Below, piece by piece: positions 24,134 to 31,333 of a stretch of 35,802 nt of DNA. Every line of letters begins with the position of its first letter. Within the stretch, counting starts at the first letter, position 1. The notes beneath the pieces are model-generated. The model was not told the origin of the DNA and did not search any database. It saw only the letters and a program-made list of their open reading frames with translations. The stretch lies in contig CANRJO010000009.1 in assembly GCA_947630965.1 (NCBI GenBank), forward strand, positions 1 through 35,802. Direction: 5' to 3'. Source of the stretch: an uncultured Alphaproteobacteria bacterium (GTDB lineage: Bacteria > Pseudomonadota > Alphaproteobacteria > RF32 > CAG-239). A program made the position numbers and the translations under genes.

Positions 24134-26326
24134 TTGAATAATCTGATAAAACTTTGTCTGCGTGCCTTTTTTCTTATTTTTAAAGTACGTTGCTATATTG
24201 AGTTTGATCTTAAAAAATTGCCCAAAAAAGGTGTTTATGTTTGTAACCATGTTTCTTATTTAGACCCCGTTATGCTTTATGCTTTTCTGCCGGGGAACCC
24301 TGTGTTTGCCTTAAACGGACATTTGTATCGGCGCCATTGGATACGCTCGTTGATGCGCTATGCCGATGTTGAGCTTTTTAACCCGATTGAACCTGCTGAT
24401 ATTAAAAATATGATTGCCAAGGTTGACAGCGGTCGTCTGGTGGTGATTTTTGCCGAAGGGCGTATGACTGAAAACGGCGGTTTGATGAAGATTTATGAAG
24501 CGCCGGGGCTGATTGTTGATAAATCCAAGGCGCCGATTATTCCTGTGTGGATTGATGGTCCGCAATATGGCTATTTCTCGCGCACAACAGGTAAACTGCC
24601 GCATAGACCACTGCCTAAAATTAAGATTACGGTCGGCGCACCTCGTCCCTTTAAGCTGAAAGACGAACTCCGCCGTCAACGCGACCATATCAGCAACGAG
24701 GTTTATCAGATTTTGCGCGATATGCACTTTAAAATTAATTATAATCCGAAAATCTCGCTTTTCGCGCAGTTGATGAAAACTTCCAAAGTTTACTCCAAAA
24801 AAGGCTTCTTTTTCAAGCGTCCGCGCGTGATTGAAGATATTAACCGCAAGCCAAACTCGTTTAAAGATTTGATTGTGAAATCTTTTGTTTTGGGTAAGTT
24901 TTTTAAGAGAAAAACCTTTCATTTTGAACGTGTGGGCATTTTGTTGCCGAATGTGATTGCCAATGTCTGCACATTCTTCGGGCTTTCCGCTTATGAGCGT
25001 GTGCCGGTGATGCTGAACTTTTCAGTCGGGGCTAAAAACATTGTTTCCATGTGTAAAACCGCGCAAGTAAAGCTTGTGATTACATCGCTTGCCTTTATCA
25101 AAAATGCCAAACTTGAAGCGGTTGTTGATGTGTTAAAGGCTAACAACGTGGAAGTGTTTTATTTGGAGTCTTTGGCTAAAAAAATCTGCCTTTGGGATAA
25201 GATTAATGCCTTTTTGCGTTATAAAATCAAGCGTGTGCCGCATAAAATCGGTGGCGATAAAGAAGCTGTGATTTTATTTACATCGGGTTCAGAGGGCGCG
25301 CCAAAAGCCGTGGTCTTGAGCCATGCCAACATTATGGCAAACATCAAGCAAATGGCATCGTTGGAAACCCTTAACCAAACAGATTTGATGTTTAACGCGA
25401 TGCCGATGTTTCACAGTTTCGGGCTTACGGTCGGTACGCTTTTCCCGCTTTTTGAAGGGTCGCGTGTATTTTTATATCCCTCACCTTTGCATTACCGCAT
25501 TGTGGCGGAGCTTGTTTATGAGCTTTCCGCCACTGTTATGCTCGGCACAGACACGTTCTTTAGGGGGTATGGCAAGATTGCTCACCCGTACGACTTCCAC
25601 AATGTCCGCTTTATGTATGGTGGCGCGGAAGCCGTGAAGCGCGATACGCGCAATATTTGGATGGAGCGCATGGGCGTGCGTATGATGGAAGCTTATGGCG
25701 CCACGGAATGCGCCCCCGTTGTGACCGCCAACAACCGCATTTTCAACCGTTTTGGCTCTATCGGCAAGCTTTTGCCGGCGATTGAATATCGCCTTGAGCC
25801 TGTCCCTGGCATTGAAAAAGGTGGCGAGCTTGTGGTGAAAGGGCCGAACATTATGACCGGCTACATTATGCCTGACAACCCCGGGGTAGTTGTGCCTTTG
25901 GATGGTGGTTGGTATCATACTGGTGATGTTGTGGAGATTGATGAAATCGGTTTTGTTTATATTAAAGACCGCATTAAGCGTTTTGCGAAAATCGGCGGGG
26001 AAATGGTTTCCTTAAATGCCGTGCAGGAAATGGTGATGAAAGCCTATGAATGGATGGGGGCTGAATTTAATTATGGCGTTGTGGCTATTCCGCATGAAAG
26101 CAAAGGGGAACAGATTGTTTTGGTAACCAATAACCCGAAAGTGGAATCGGACGTTTTGCATGACTACATCAAAAATAATGGCATGTCGGAGCTGTTTTTG
26201 CCGCGCGTTATTCTGCACAAAGAATCTATTCCTGTTTTAGCAACGGGAAAAACGGATAATGTAACCTTAAAGAAGATGGTATTAGAAGAGCTGAGTGCAT
26301 CTGAGGTATCAGCTAAAGCCGCTTAA
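24134..26326 (+). CDS. aas: Bifunctional acyltransferase / acyl-[ACP] synthetase (Aas-like)
   Basis: 730 residues, close to Aas (~719), which activates free fatty acids and reacylates lysophospholipids at the inner membrane. The N-terminal PlsC-type domain has NHVSYLD (H-x4-D) near residue 38 and FAEGRM (motif III) near 115. The AMP-binding domain follows: LFTSGSEGAPKAVVLSH near 385, YGATECAP near 530, and YHTGDVVEIDEIGFVYIKDR near 595, then IKRFAKIGGEMVS with the reactive C-terminal subdomain. The start is TTG at 24134, supported by GGAGA six bases upstream. No LplT/MFS domain is fused. Divergence from fadL supports a lipid-scavenging role; medium-chain acyl-CoA synthetase use is an alternative. 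Confidence 0.9.
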   Translation: MNNLIKLCLRAFFLIFKVRCYIEFDLKKLPKKGVYVCNHVSYLDPVMLYAFLPGNPVFALNGHLYRRHWIRSLMRYADVELFNPIEPADIKNMIAKVDSGRLVVIFAEGRMTENGGLMKIYEAPGLIVDKSKAPIIPVWIDGPQYGYFSRTTGKLPHRPLPKIKITVGAPRPFKLKDELRRQRDHISNEVYQILRDMHFKINYNPKISLFAQLMKTSKVYSKKGFFFKRPRVIEDINRKPNSFKDLIVKSFVLGKFFKRKTFHFERVGILLPNVIANVCTFFGLSAYERVPVMLNFSVGAKNIVSMCKTAQVKLVITSLAFIKNAKLEAVVDVLKANNVEVFYLESLAKKICLWDKINAFLRYKIKRVPHKIGGDKEAVILFTSGSEGAPKAVVLSHANIMANIKQMASLETLNQTDLMFNAMPMFHSFGLTVGTLFPLFEGSRVFLYPSPLHYRIVAELVYELSATVMLGTDTFFRGYGKIAHPYDFHNVRFMYGGAEAVKRDTRNIWMERMGVRMMEAYGATECAPVVTANNRIFNRFGSIGKLLPAIEYRLEPVPGIEKGGELVVKGPNIMTGYIMPDNPGVVVPLDGGWYHTGDVVEIDEIGFVYIKDRIKRFAKIGGEMVSLNAVQEMVMKAYEWMGAEFNYGVVAIPHESKGEQIVLVTNNPKVESDVLHDYIKNNGMSELFLPRVILHKESIPVLATGKTDNVTLKKMVLEELSASEVSAKAA

Positions 26327-26329
26327 ATA

Positions 26330-26456
26330 GGGAATGCGTATAACCGCTCATCTAGAGGTGTTTTTGCAGGTCTCGGGAAATTCATGTACTATTTTTGTAC
26401 ACTAGAATTTCCCTCGCCCTTAAAACACCTCTATCTAAACGGTTCTCCGCATTCCC
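26330..26456. repeat. MITE-like ~127-bp imperfect palindrome
   Basis: GGGAATGCG at the left end is mirrored by CGCATTCCC at the right. Nested arms continue inward: AACCG/CGGTT, TAGAGGTGTTTT/AAAACACCTCTA and GGGAAATT/AATTTCCC around a central GTAC...GTAC. The whole segment can fold into one long hairpin. It begins four bases after the aas stop, so may also act in transcription termination. A related element with the same end sequence is at 35352-35475. No clear target-site duplication. Confidence 0.7.
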
Positions 26457-26477
26457 AGATAGCTATATTTTCTCTTT

Positions 26478-26535
26478 GTCATGCTGAATTTATTTCAGCA
26501 TCTCTTATGAGATCCCGAAACAAGTTCGGGATGAC
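26478..26535. repeat. Double palindromic repeat (REP/BIME-like)
   Basis: GTCATGCTGAA...TTCAGCATCTC is followed by GAGATCCCGAA...TTCGGGATGAC: two adjacent hairpins whose outer ends also pair (GTCAT/ATGAC). This resembles the dispersed 'GTCAT-CCTGAA' palindromes seen in many proteobacterial genomes. Confidence 0.6.
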
Positions 26536-26570
26536 AATATGGATTTAATTATTGTCCTGGATGCTTCCTC

Positions 26571-26723
26571 TTGCTCGTAAGTTTTGCGTTAAGCGCAAAA
26601 CTAACTCGCTTCGGTCACCGCTCTGTAACGCTTGCAGCGGTGTCTATCGCCACCTCGCAAGCTAACAGTCGCGTGATGTCGCCTAAAAAACAACAATTAC
26701 TTTTGTTGTTTTTTAAGGCTCCA
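26571..26723 (+). repeat. Dispersed ~150-bp repeat, copy A
   Basis: Runs from TTGCTCGTAA to GGCTCCA; nearly identical to 29986-30138 and 30140-30285 in the same orientation. Internally it has ACCGCT/AGCGGT inverted arms, a GTTTTGCG...CGCAAAAC palindrome and a poly-A/T hairpin (AAACAACA...TTGTTGTTT). Any open frame across it is a by-product of the repeat. Confidence 0.85.
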
Positions 26724-26751
26724 CCGTCTTTCCTAGAATCAGTGCAAATTA

Positions 26752-26793
26752 AAAAAAGACAGCTTAACGTGAAACGTTAAGCTGCCTTTTTCT
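26752..26793. terminator. Bidirectional intrinsic terminator
   Basis: AGCTTAACGT (26761-26770), GAA loop, ACGTTAAGCT (26774-26783), an extended perfect stem, with CTTTTTCTCT on the plus side and TCTTTTTTTAA on the minus side. Confidence 0.8.
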
Positions 26794-26877
26794 CTATAAA
26801 GGAATTCATAATAATATGTTTCTTTTAATTAAATTAAGGAATATCAATGAATAGTATAATAATTAAATCCAAGTTTC

Positions 26878-26905
26878 GGGAAGGCGGCAGTCGCGCCGCC
26901 TTCCC
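26878..26905 (-). terminator. GC-rich hairpin after the autotransporter
   Basis: GGGAAGGCGGC and GCCGCCTTCCC form a perfect 11-bp stem six bases past the stop codon. No long T-tract follows on the minus strand, so it may stabilise the mRNA 3' end or work with the terminator at 26752-26793. Confidence 0.55.
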
Positions 26906-26911
26906 ATGCCA

Positions 26912-29581
26912 TTAGAACTTGTATTTGGCTGACAAGATTCCTGAGTGGTCTTGGTACTCATCACGGAACCGACCCTCATAACCGGCGGACACTTCCCATT
27001 GAGAAGTGATGTCGGTGGCGAGTTTCGCGCCGAGTTCATAGCCAAAGCGTTCCAGTTTTTCGCCGTTCACGCGGTATGACGTGTTGCCCATGGTCACAAT
27101 AGAATCATTGTTGTCAGCATCCAAATCATACGTTAATGCGGCACGAACTTCCGGACGAATCGTCAGGCTGTCTGTTAAAGCAAAGTTCTTCGCAACTTTT
27201 ACGCCGGCAACTGCCGTTAACACATCAATGTCACGAGCTTTCACGCGAACACCTAAAGCATTCGTTGAGGCGTCTTGCGAGGCACGCAAGTATCTCAAAC
27301 CTGCTTCAGGCGTGACGTCGTAATCGTTTTCAACATGGAAGTTGTAACTGAACATGCCTTGCAATGCCAAAGTGTCGACATCGTATTTTGAATCGGCATT
27401 TTCGCCCAAGACAGATTTCTTCTCTTTATAGTCTGACCAACTGTAAGCGGCGACGCCTTTAACGTACCAGTCTGCCGGTTGATATTGACCATAAACAAAA
27501 GCAGTGTGTGTTTTGACGTCTGTGTTGCGGGTGTAGCCGTCAATGTCCGACTTGCTGTAGGCATAACCTAAGCCGACCTTGCCGTTGCCGACTTCTTTAT
27601 CAACACCCATGGCGGCGCCATAAGTATCCATGTCAAAACCGTGTGCTTTGGAAGTGTCGTCTTTGTCGGCGTAATTGAACAAGCCTTTGACCCAGATTTT
27701 GGCTTTTTCAAAGACGCTATCGCCTGAGGATTGACCGACTGTAGCGTTTTGAAGTGTATTACTCAAAGCCTCATCAGCAGTGTCAAAAATCATGTTGCTC
27801 AACATGGTTGCATGCGTGCGAACCACGGGAGCACCGTCAGCGCCTAAAGCATCTGTCGCACGGCTAACAGCTTCAGAATTGACATTCGTGTCTTGCGCCA
27901 TATCTGCCAAAGTGTTTTGAAGTTCATTTAACTTTTCATTGGTTGATTTGGTACGCATGATACCTAAAAGCGTATCAGCTTCGACTTTCTTCACGCCCAA
28001 ACCAGAAGCCACTTCACCGGCGGATTTTTCTTCAGATGTGTATGTGCCGTCTTCAGTTTCCGTATATCTGAAAAGACCATTTTCGGTTTTGAGATGTTTT
28101 TCTAAGTCTGAATATTTCTCTTCGCCAAAGATATCTTTTAGCGAAAATCCACTCTCACCCGCTCTGAGCTTGACATTGATGTTCGTGCCTTCCGACTTAT
28201 CCTCTACTGTTACTTTGGATGCAATTGTCGTATTGCTGTGAACATTTAAGATTGAACCTTCCTCAAGCGTGAATGTGCCACCACTACCCGTGATACCACC
28301 GTCTAAGGTTAACGAAGAACCGTCTTTAACGGTTATTTTACCTGTTGTGTGATTGTAAATATCGTTTAACTTGCCATTGGCTGAATTGTTAGAAAATACT
28401 GTATTCCCGTCAAATTCTAACTTACCGGCGTTAAAAATGGCACCGCCATATTGAGCGGAGTTGTCGGTAAAGGTTGCATCTTTCTCAAATGTAATATTTC
28501 CGTTTTCGGCGAGTGAGTAAATCGCCCCGCCAAATTGGTCAGCATTGTTATGATCAAAGATGGCATTATCTTTAAATGTAAGTGTGGATTTACCTTCTGT
28601 AAAAATAGCGCCACCATAATCAAGACTGTTATTTTTTCTAAAAGTTGAAGTACCACCAAATTCAAGGGTACCGCCATTATTATAAATGGCACCACCTCTG
28701 GAGCCCATTTGCTGACTACCTTGAGTCGCCCCGCCTTTTTGCGTTGTGCTATTATTTTCAAATAAAGCATTTCCGTTAAAGGTAATTTTGCCCCCATTAG
28801 AAATTGCGCCACCATTATTTTTTGCCTTATTTCCCGAGAATGTTGTATTTTCTCCAAAGGTAAGTGTACTTGCGTTATTGTCAATGCTGACTGCCGCGCC
28901 AAAAGTTGCCTCATTTCTCGCAAACAAGGCGTTGTTACCGATAGTTACGTCATTTTTTCCTGCCAATGTTAAAACGCCAGTACCGCTAATAGGGTTTTCT
29001 TCTGACTTTGTTGCATGGCTAAGCTCTACACCCATTTTATTATCAACAAAGGAAACATTGTCGCCAATCGTGGCTGTCACGCCATTATAAAGGTAAACAA
29101 TACCATTGGCTGCTGTGTTTCCAGAAAAAGTTGCATTTTTACCGATTGTAAGGATATTTCCTTCCCCTTTATAGTTTGTGCCTTCAACATAAATAGCGCC
29201 ACCCATTTCAGTCTTTGTTTTGCCATTATTGTCATTAAACTTTGGATCTGTTTCGTTCATAATGCTTGTGTTATTTTTGAAAGTGACATTGTCGCCAATA
29301 ACAAGTTTATCGTAAGCGGAAATTGCGCCACCCGTGCGTTGAGCAGAGTTGCCTGAAAAAGTAACACCGTCTTTTACGGTTAATGTGCCTTTTGTGTGAT
29401 AAACGGCACCACCTTGCGCATCAGTTTTATCGCCGGCATGCAGACCGTCCAGATTTTCACTGATGGTTTCATCTGCCGTCGTTACTTTATGTGTTGCATC
29501 TCCAGTTTCAGCCCAAGCGTTTGCGGTAAAGGCAAAAGCCACGCTGACAAGAGCTGTTGTTAATAAAAGATTGTTTTTCAT
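26912..29581 (-). CDS. Pmp-repeat autotransporter adhesin
   Basis: 889 residues. A signal peptide (cleavage near residues 22-25) is followed by a passenger of about 400 residues with many GGAI and FxxN motifs (for example FSGNSAQRTGGAIS, FRKNNSLDYGGAIF, FTDNSAQYGGAIF), the paired hallmarks of Chlamydia-type polymorphic membrane protein repeats that form a right-handed beta-helix. A linker precedes a C-terminal autotransporter beta-domain of roughly 270 residues (from about WVKGLFNYADKDD), ending in SAKYKF with the terminal Phe. It is exported by Sec and anchored in the outer membrane; likely a surface adhesin. No protease or passenger catalytic site seen. It has an unusual structured leader with an intrinsic terminator and lies between direct repeats. 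Confidence 0.9.
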   Translation of the reverse strand: MKNNLLLTTALVSVAFAFTANAWAETGDATHKVTTADETISENLDGLHAGDKTDAQGGAVYHTKGTLTVKDGVTFSGNSAQRTGGAISAYDKLVIGDNVTFKNNTSIMNETDPKFNDNNGKTKTEMGGAIYVEGTNYKGEGNILTIGKNATFSGNTAANGIVYLYNGVTATIGDNVSFVDNKMGVELSHATKSEENPISGTGVLTLAGKNDVTIGNNALFARNEATFGAAVSIDNNASTLTFGENTTFSGNKAKNNGGAISNGGKITFNGNALFENNSTTQKGGATQGSQQMGSRGGAIYNNGGTLEFGGTSTFRKNNSLDYGGAIFTEGKSTLTFKDNAIFDHNNADQFGGAIYSLAENGNITFEKDATFTDNSAQYGGAIFNAGKLEFDGNTVFSNNSANGKLNDIYNHTTGKITVKDGSSLTLDGGITGSGGTFTLEEGSILNVHSNTTIASKVTVEDKSEGTNINVKLRAGESGFSLKDIFGEEKYSDLEKHLKTENGLFRYTETEDGTYTSEEKSAGEVASGLGVKKVEADTLLGIMRTKSTNEKLNELQNTLADMAQDTNVNSEAVSRATDALGADGAPVVRTHATMLSNMIFDTADEALSNTLQNATVGQSSGDSVFEKAKIWVKGLFNYADKDDTSKAHGFDMDTYGAAMGVDKEVGNGKVGLGYAYSKSDIDGYTRNTDVKTHTAFVYGQYQPADWYVKGVAAYSWSDYKEKKSVLGENADSKYDVDTLALQGMFSYNFHVENDYDVTPEAGLRYLRASQDASTNALGVRVKARDIDVLTAVAGVKVAKNFALTDSLTIRPEVRAALTYDLDADNNDSIVTMGNTSYRVNGEKLERFGYELGAKLATDITSQWEVSAGYEGRFRDEYQDHSGILSAKYKF

Positions 29582-29612
29582 ATGAATGAACCTTTCTTTT
29601 TAATCAATTGTT

Positions 29613-29639
29613 AAAAGAAAAACCACCTTAAGAGGCGGT
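29613..29639 (-). terminator. Intrinsic terminator/attenuator in the autotransporter leader
   Basis: On the minus strand ACCGCCU, loop CUUA and AGGUGGU form a 7-bp stem (one G-U pair) followed by UUUUCUUUU. The G-U pair becomes A-C on the plus strand, so it is specific to minus-strand RNA. It ends only about 32 bases before the autotransporter start. Confidence 0.7.
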
Positions 29640-29868
29640 CGGAGAGTTCATCAATCATACTACATAAAATGACTCTTTTAGCCTTTGAGCCGAAGCTTTG
29701 GACATTCGCTAAAAGCTCCCCGACCATAGGACTATGAATCGGGGATATATATACTATCAGCCAAACTTGTAGCTGACAATATGACGACATTATATCCTAA
29801 CGCCGTATGTAGTTGAGCCGATGAAAGCTCCGTACCACTCGGGTACTAAGCATGAAAAAGTTTTCATG
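29640..29868 (-). ncRNA. Structured leader or small RNA candidate upstream of the autotransporter
   Basis: Read on the minus strand, this segment has several hairpins in series before the terminator at 29613-29639: CATGAAAA/TTTTCATG (29851-29868 region), GTACC/GGTAC (about 29832-29846), TCAGC/GCTGA (29757-29776), CCCCGA+CATA/TATG+TCGGGG (29718-29744) and CTTTTAGC/GCTAAAAG (29675-29715). A short motif TTGAGCCGA...AAGCT occurs twice (29807-29831 and 29682-29703, plus-strand reading). No convincing protein frame is seen. No known RNA family was recognised. Bases 29869-29950 hold nothing I can identify. Confidence 0.45.
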
Positions 29869-29950
29869 CCTGAAGGCACTGTAGGATATTATTTTAGAAA
29901 ATGCAAGGGGAAAATTAAAAGAATGTGTATTATGAGTAATGAGCTATATT

Positions 29951-30138
29951 TTCCTGGATCCTTCGCGAATGCCCTTCGGGCTTTCTTGCTCGTAAGTGTT
30001 GCGCTTAACGCAAAACTAACTCGCTTCGGTCACCGCTCTGTAACGCTTGCAGCGGTGTCTATCGCCACCTCGCAAGCTAACAATCGCGTGATGTCGCCTA
30101 AAAAACAACAATTACTTTTGTTGTTTTTATAGGCTCCA
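29951..30138 (+). repeat. Dispersed repeat, copy B, with CCTGGATCC leader
   Basis: 29986-30138 repeats 26571-26723 almost base for base. It is preceded at 29951-29985 by TCCTGGATCCTTCGCGAATG and a CCCTTCGGG hairpin that recur at 35656-35698, so the full unit appears to be about 190 bp. Confidence 0.85.
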
Positions 30139-30139
30139 C

Positions 30140-30285
30140 TTGCTCGTAAGTGTTGCGCTTAACGCAAAACTAACTCGCTTCGGTCACCGCTCTGTAACGC
30201 TTGCAGCGGTGTCTATCGCCACCTCGCAAGCTAACAATCGCGTTATCTCGCTTTCAAAACACCGATTATTTTTATTTTTTCATAG
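30140..30285 (+). repeat. Dispersed repeat, copy C (tandem to B)
   Basis: Directly follows copy B in the same orientation. Matches it to about 30244 and then diverges, ending in a T-rich tail before the lipoprotein promoter. Confidence 0.82.
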
Positions 30286-30304
30286 ACAGAAAGAAAATTT
30301 TGTC

Positions 30305-30333
30305 TTGATTTATTAAGAATGATGTGCTAGAGT
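30305..30333 (+). promoter_or_regulatory. Promoter of the lipoprotein gene
   Basis: TTGATT (30305-30310) and extended -10 TGCTAGAGT (30325-30333) have a 17-base spacer. Transcription would begin near 30340, giving a ~40-base leader. Confidence 0.5.
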
Positions 30334-30381
30334 AACTTTGTTTCAAAACAATTATTCTAACACCTTATTTTTTTTACAATT

Positions 30382-31098
30382 ATGAAAAAGCTTGTTTTTT
30401 TGGCATTCGTTGCCATGTTGTTTGTAGCTTGCGGCTACAAGTCGGTTGAAACACCGATCGGAGAAAATTACGTGAAGTTTACCGAAAAGGTAAATGAGCA
30501 GATTTTTGTTGGCGTCCGCAACGTGAACACTTCTGCAGTTTTGATTGAGCCAACGTCCGGCTTTTCGGATATTCAGCTCAAGCATGATCTTTTCTTCATT
30601 TCGCACAAGAATGGCAAATGGAGTATCTTTAACCTTAATGGAAAGCCCTGTTTCAAAGATGCGTTTGCTTCCATTTCGATTGGGCAAAACGCTAAGTACC
30701 TTATCCCTAAGAAAGAGGACGGCTCCTGTTATTACCTTTCGGACAAATGCTTCTTCGGGCCGTATGTTAATATTGACCTGAGGACCGCGGATCAGTTTGC
30801 TTTTGTTAACGATGGCTCTTCTTACGCTATGCTTAGTTTGGAAAGCGGACAAGCCTTGATCCCCGGCACTTGGAAGCAAATTGTGATTGCTCATGATGCG
30901 AAAGGAAAAGTCGGCTATTATGTGACTGATTCCCAAGGCATGCGGTTGCTTGATCTTCAGGCTCAAAACGAAAAGGTTAAAGTGAAATATTTGAAATCTT
31001 GGGTTATTAAGAGCCTCCAGAATGAAGCAAAAGACAACAACACGCCGTGGCCTGCTGATGGTCAGTGCGGGATTGTTAAGGTGAAAACTTTACGCTAA
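30382..31098 (+). CDS. Lipoprotein of unknown function
   Basis: 238 residues. MKKLVFLAFVAMLFVACGYK is a lipoprotein signal with lipobox (V-A-C) and Cys17 as the lipidated residue. The mature part is rich in beta-strand, with three further Cys (PCFKD, SCYYL, KCFFG) and a C-terminal GQCGIVKVKTLR. Segments such as HKNGKWSIFNLNGK recall WG/KWG-like beta-propeller repeats (N-G-K-W-G-x-x-D/N-x-x-G), though only one copy is clear. No ribosome site precedes the ATG, where the leader is T-rich. A strong terminator follows. Confidence 0.78.
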   Translation: MKKLVFLAFVAMLFVACGYKSVETPIGENYVKFTEKVNEQIFVGVRNVNTSAVLIEPTSGFSDIQLKHDLFFISHKNGKWSIFNLNGKPCFKDAFASISIGQNAKYLIPKKEDGSCYYLSDKCFFGPYVNIDLRTADQFAFVNDGSSYAMLSLESGQALIPGTWKQIVIAHDAKGKVGYYVTDSQGMRLLDLQAQNEKVKVKYLKSWVIKSLQNEAKDNNTPWPADGQCGIVKVKTLR

Positions 31099-31102
31099 CT
31101 TT

Positions 31103-31132
31103 AAAGCCTGTGCATTTGCACAGGCTTTTTAT
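31103..31132. terminator. Bidirectional intrinsic terminator
   Basis: AAGCCTGTGCA (31104-31114), TT, TGCACAGGCTT (31117-31127) and TTTATTT. Closes the lipoprotein gene and the convergent yacG operon ending at 31133. Confidence 0.92.
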
Positions 31133-31333
31133 TTATGCGTCTTCATTTTTATTTTCGGCAATTTTTTCAAGCTCGGCATAATCAGCATCATCAAGTTCCT
31201 CTGCCGGCACATTATAACTGCCGTTAAACCAACGCCCCAAGTCAATATCAGCGCAACGCTTGGAGCAGAACGGACGGTATTTTTCATTTTCCGTCAGTTC
31301 ACCGCATATCGGGCATTTATGGCTCTTGACCAT
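31133..31333 (-). CDS. yacG: DNA gyrase inhibitor YacG
   Basis: A 66-residue zinc-binding protein that in E. coli binds GyrB and blocks DNA binding. The zinc site is CPIC then CSKRC (C-x2-C-x15-C-x3-C), followed by ADIDLGRWFNGSY, the family signature. The start is the ATG at 31333, which overlaps the rng stop by one base (TAATG) and has GGTGGA upstream; an earlier in-frame ATG lies inside rng. Last gene of the dksA-maf-rng-yacG operon. Confidence 0.93.
   Translation of the reverse strand: MVKSHKCPICGELTENEKYRPFCSKRCADIDLGRWFNGSYNVPAEELDDADYAELEKIAENKNEDA

Noticed and set aside
24311-24922. A 203-codon minus-strand frame inside aas
   Set aside because: Antisense to a conserved acyltransferase domain; the composition (His/Asn/Arg-rich) is that of a shadow frame.
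26571-26780. A 69-codon frame downstream of aas
   Set aside because: It is entirely the repeat copy A; the same peptide appears at copy B because the DNA is repeated, not because it is a conserved protein.
29627-29671. A 15-codon leader peptide overlapping the terminator before the autotransporter, ending in Phe codons
   Set aside because: The Phe run is simply the U-tract of the terminator, and no ribosome site precedes the ATG.
29821-30132. A 103-codon plus-strand frame before the lipoprotein
   Set aside because: Its C-terminal half is translation of dispersed repeat B and matches the frame across copy A; the N-terminal half covers the hairpins read on the minus strand, and there is no ribosome site.
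26330-30285. A CRISPR array or insertion sequence in the repeat-rich region
   Set aside because: Repeats are long, few and unevenly spaced with no spacer pattern, and no transposase frame is present.
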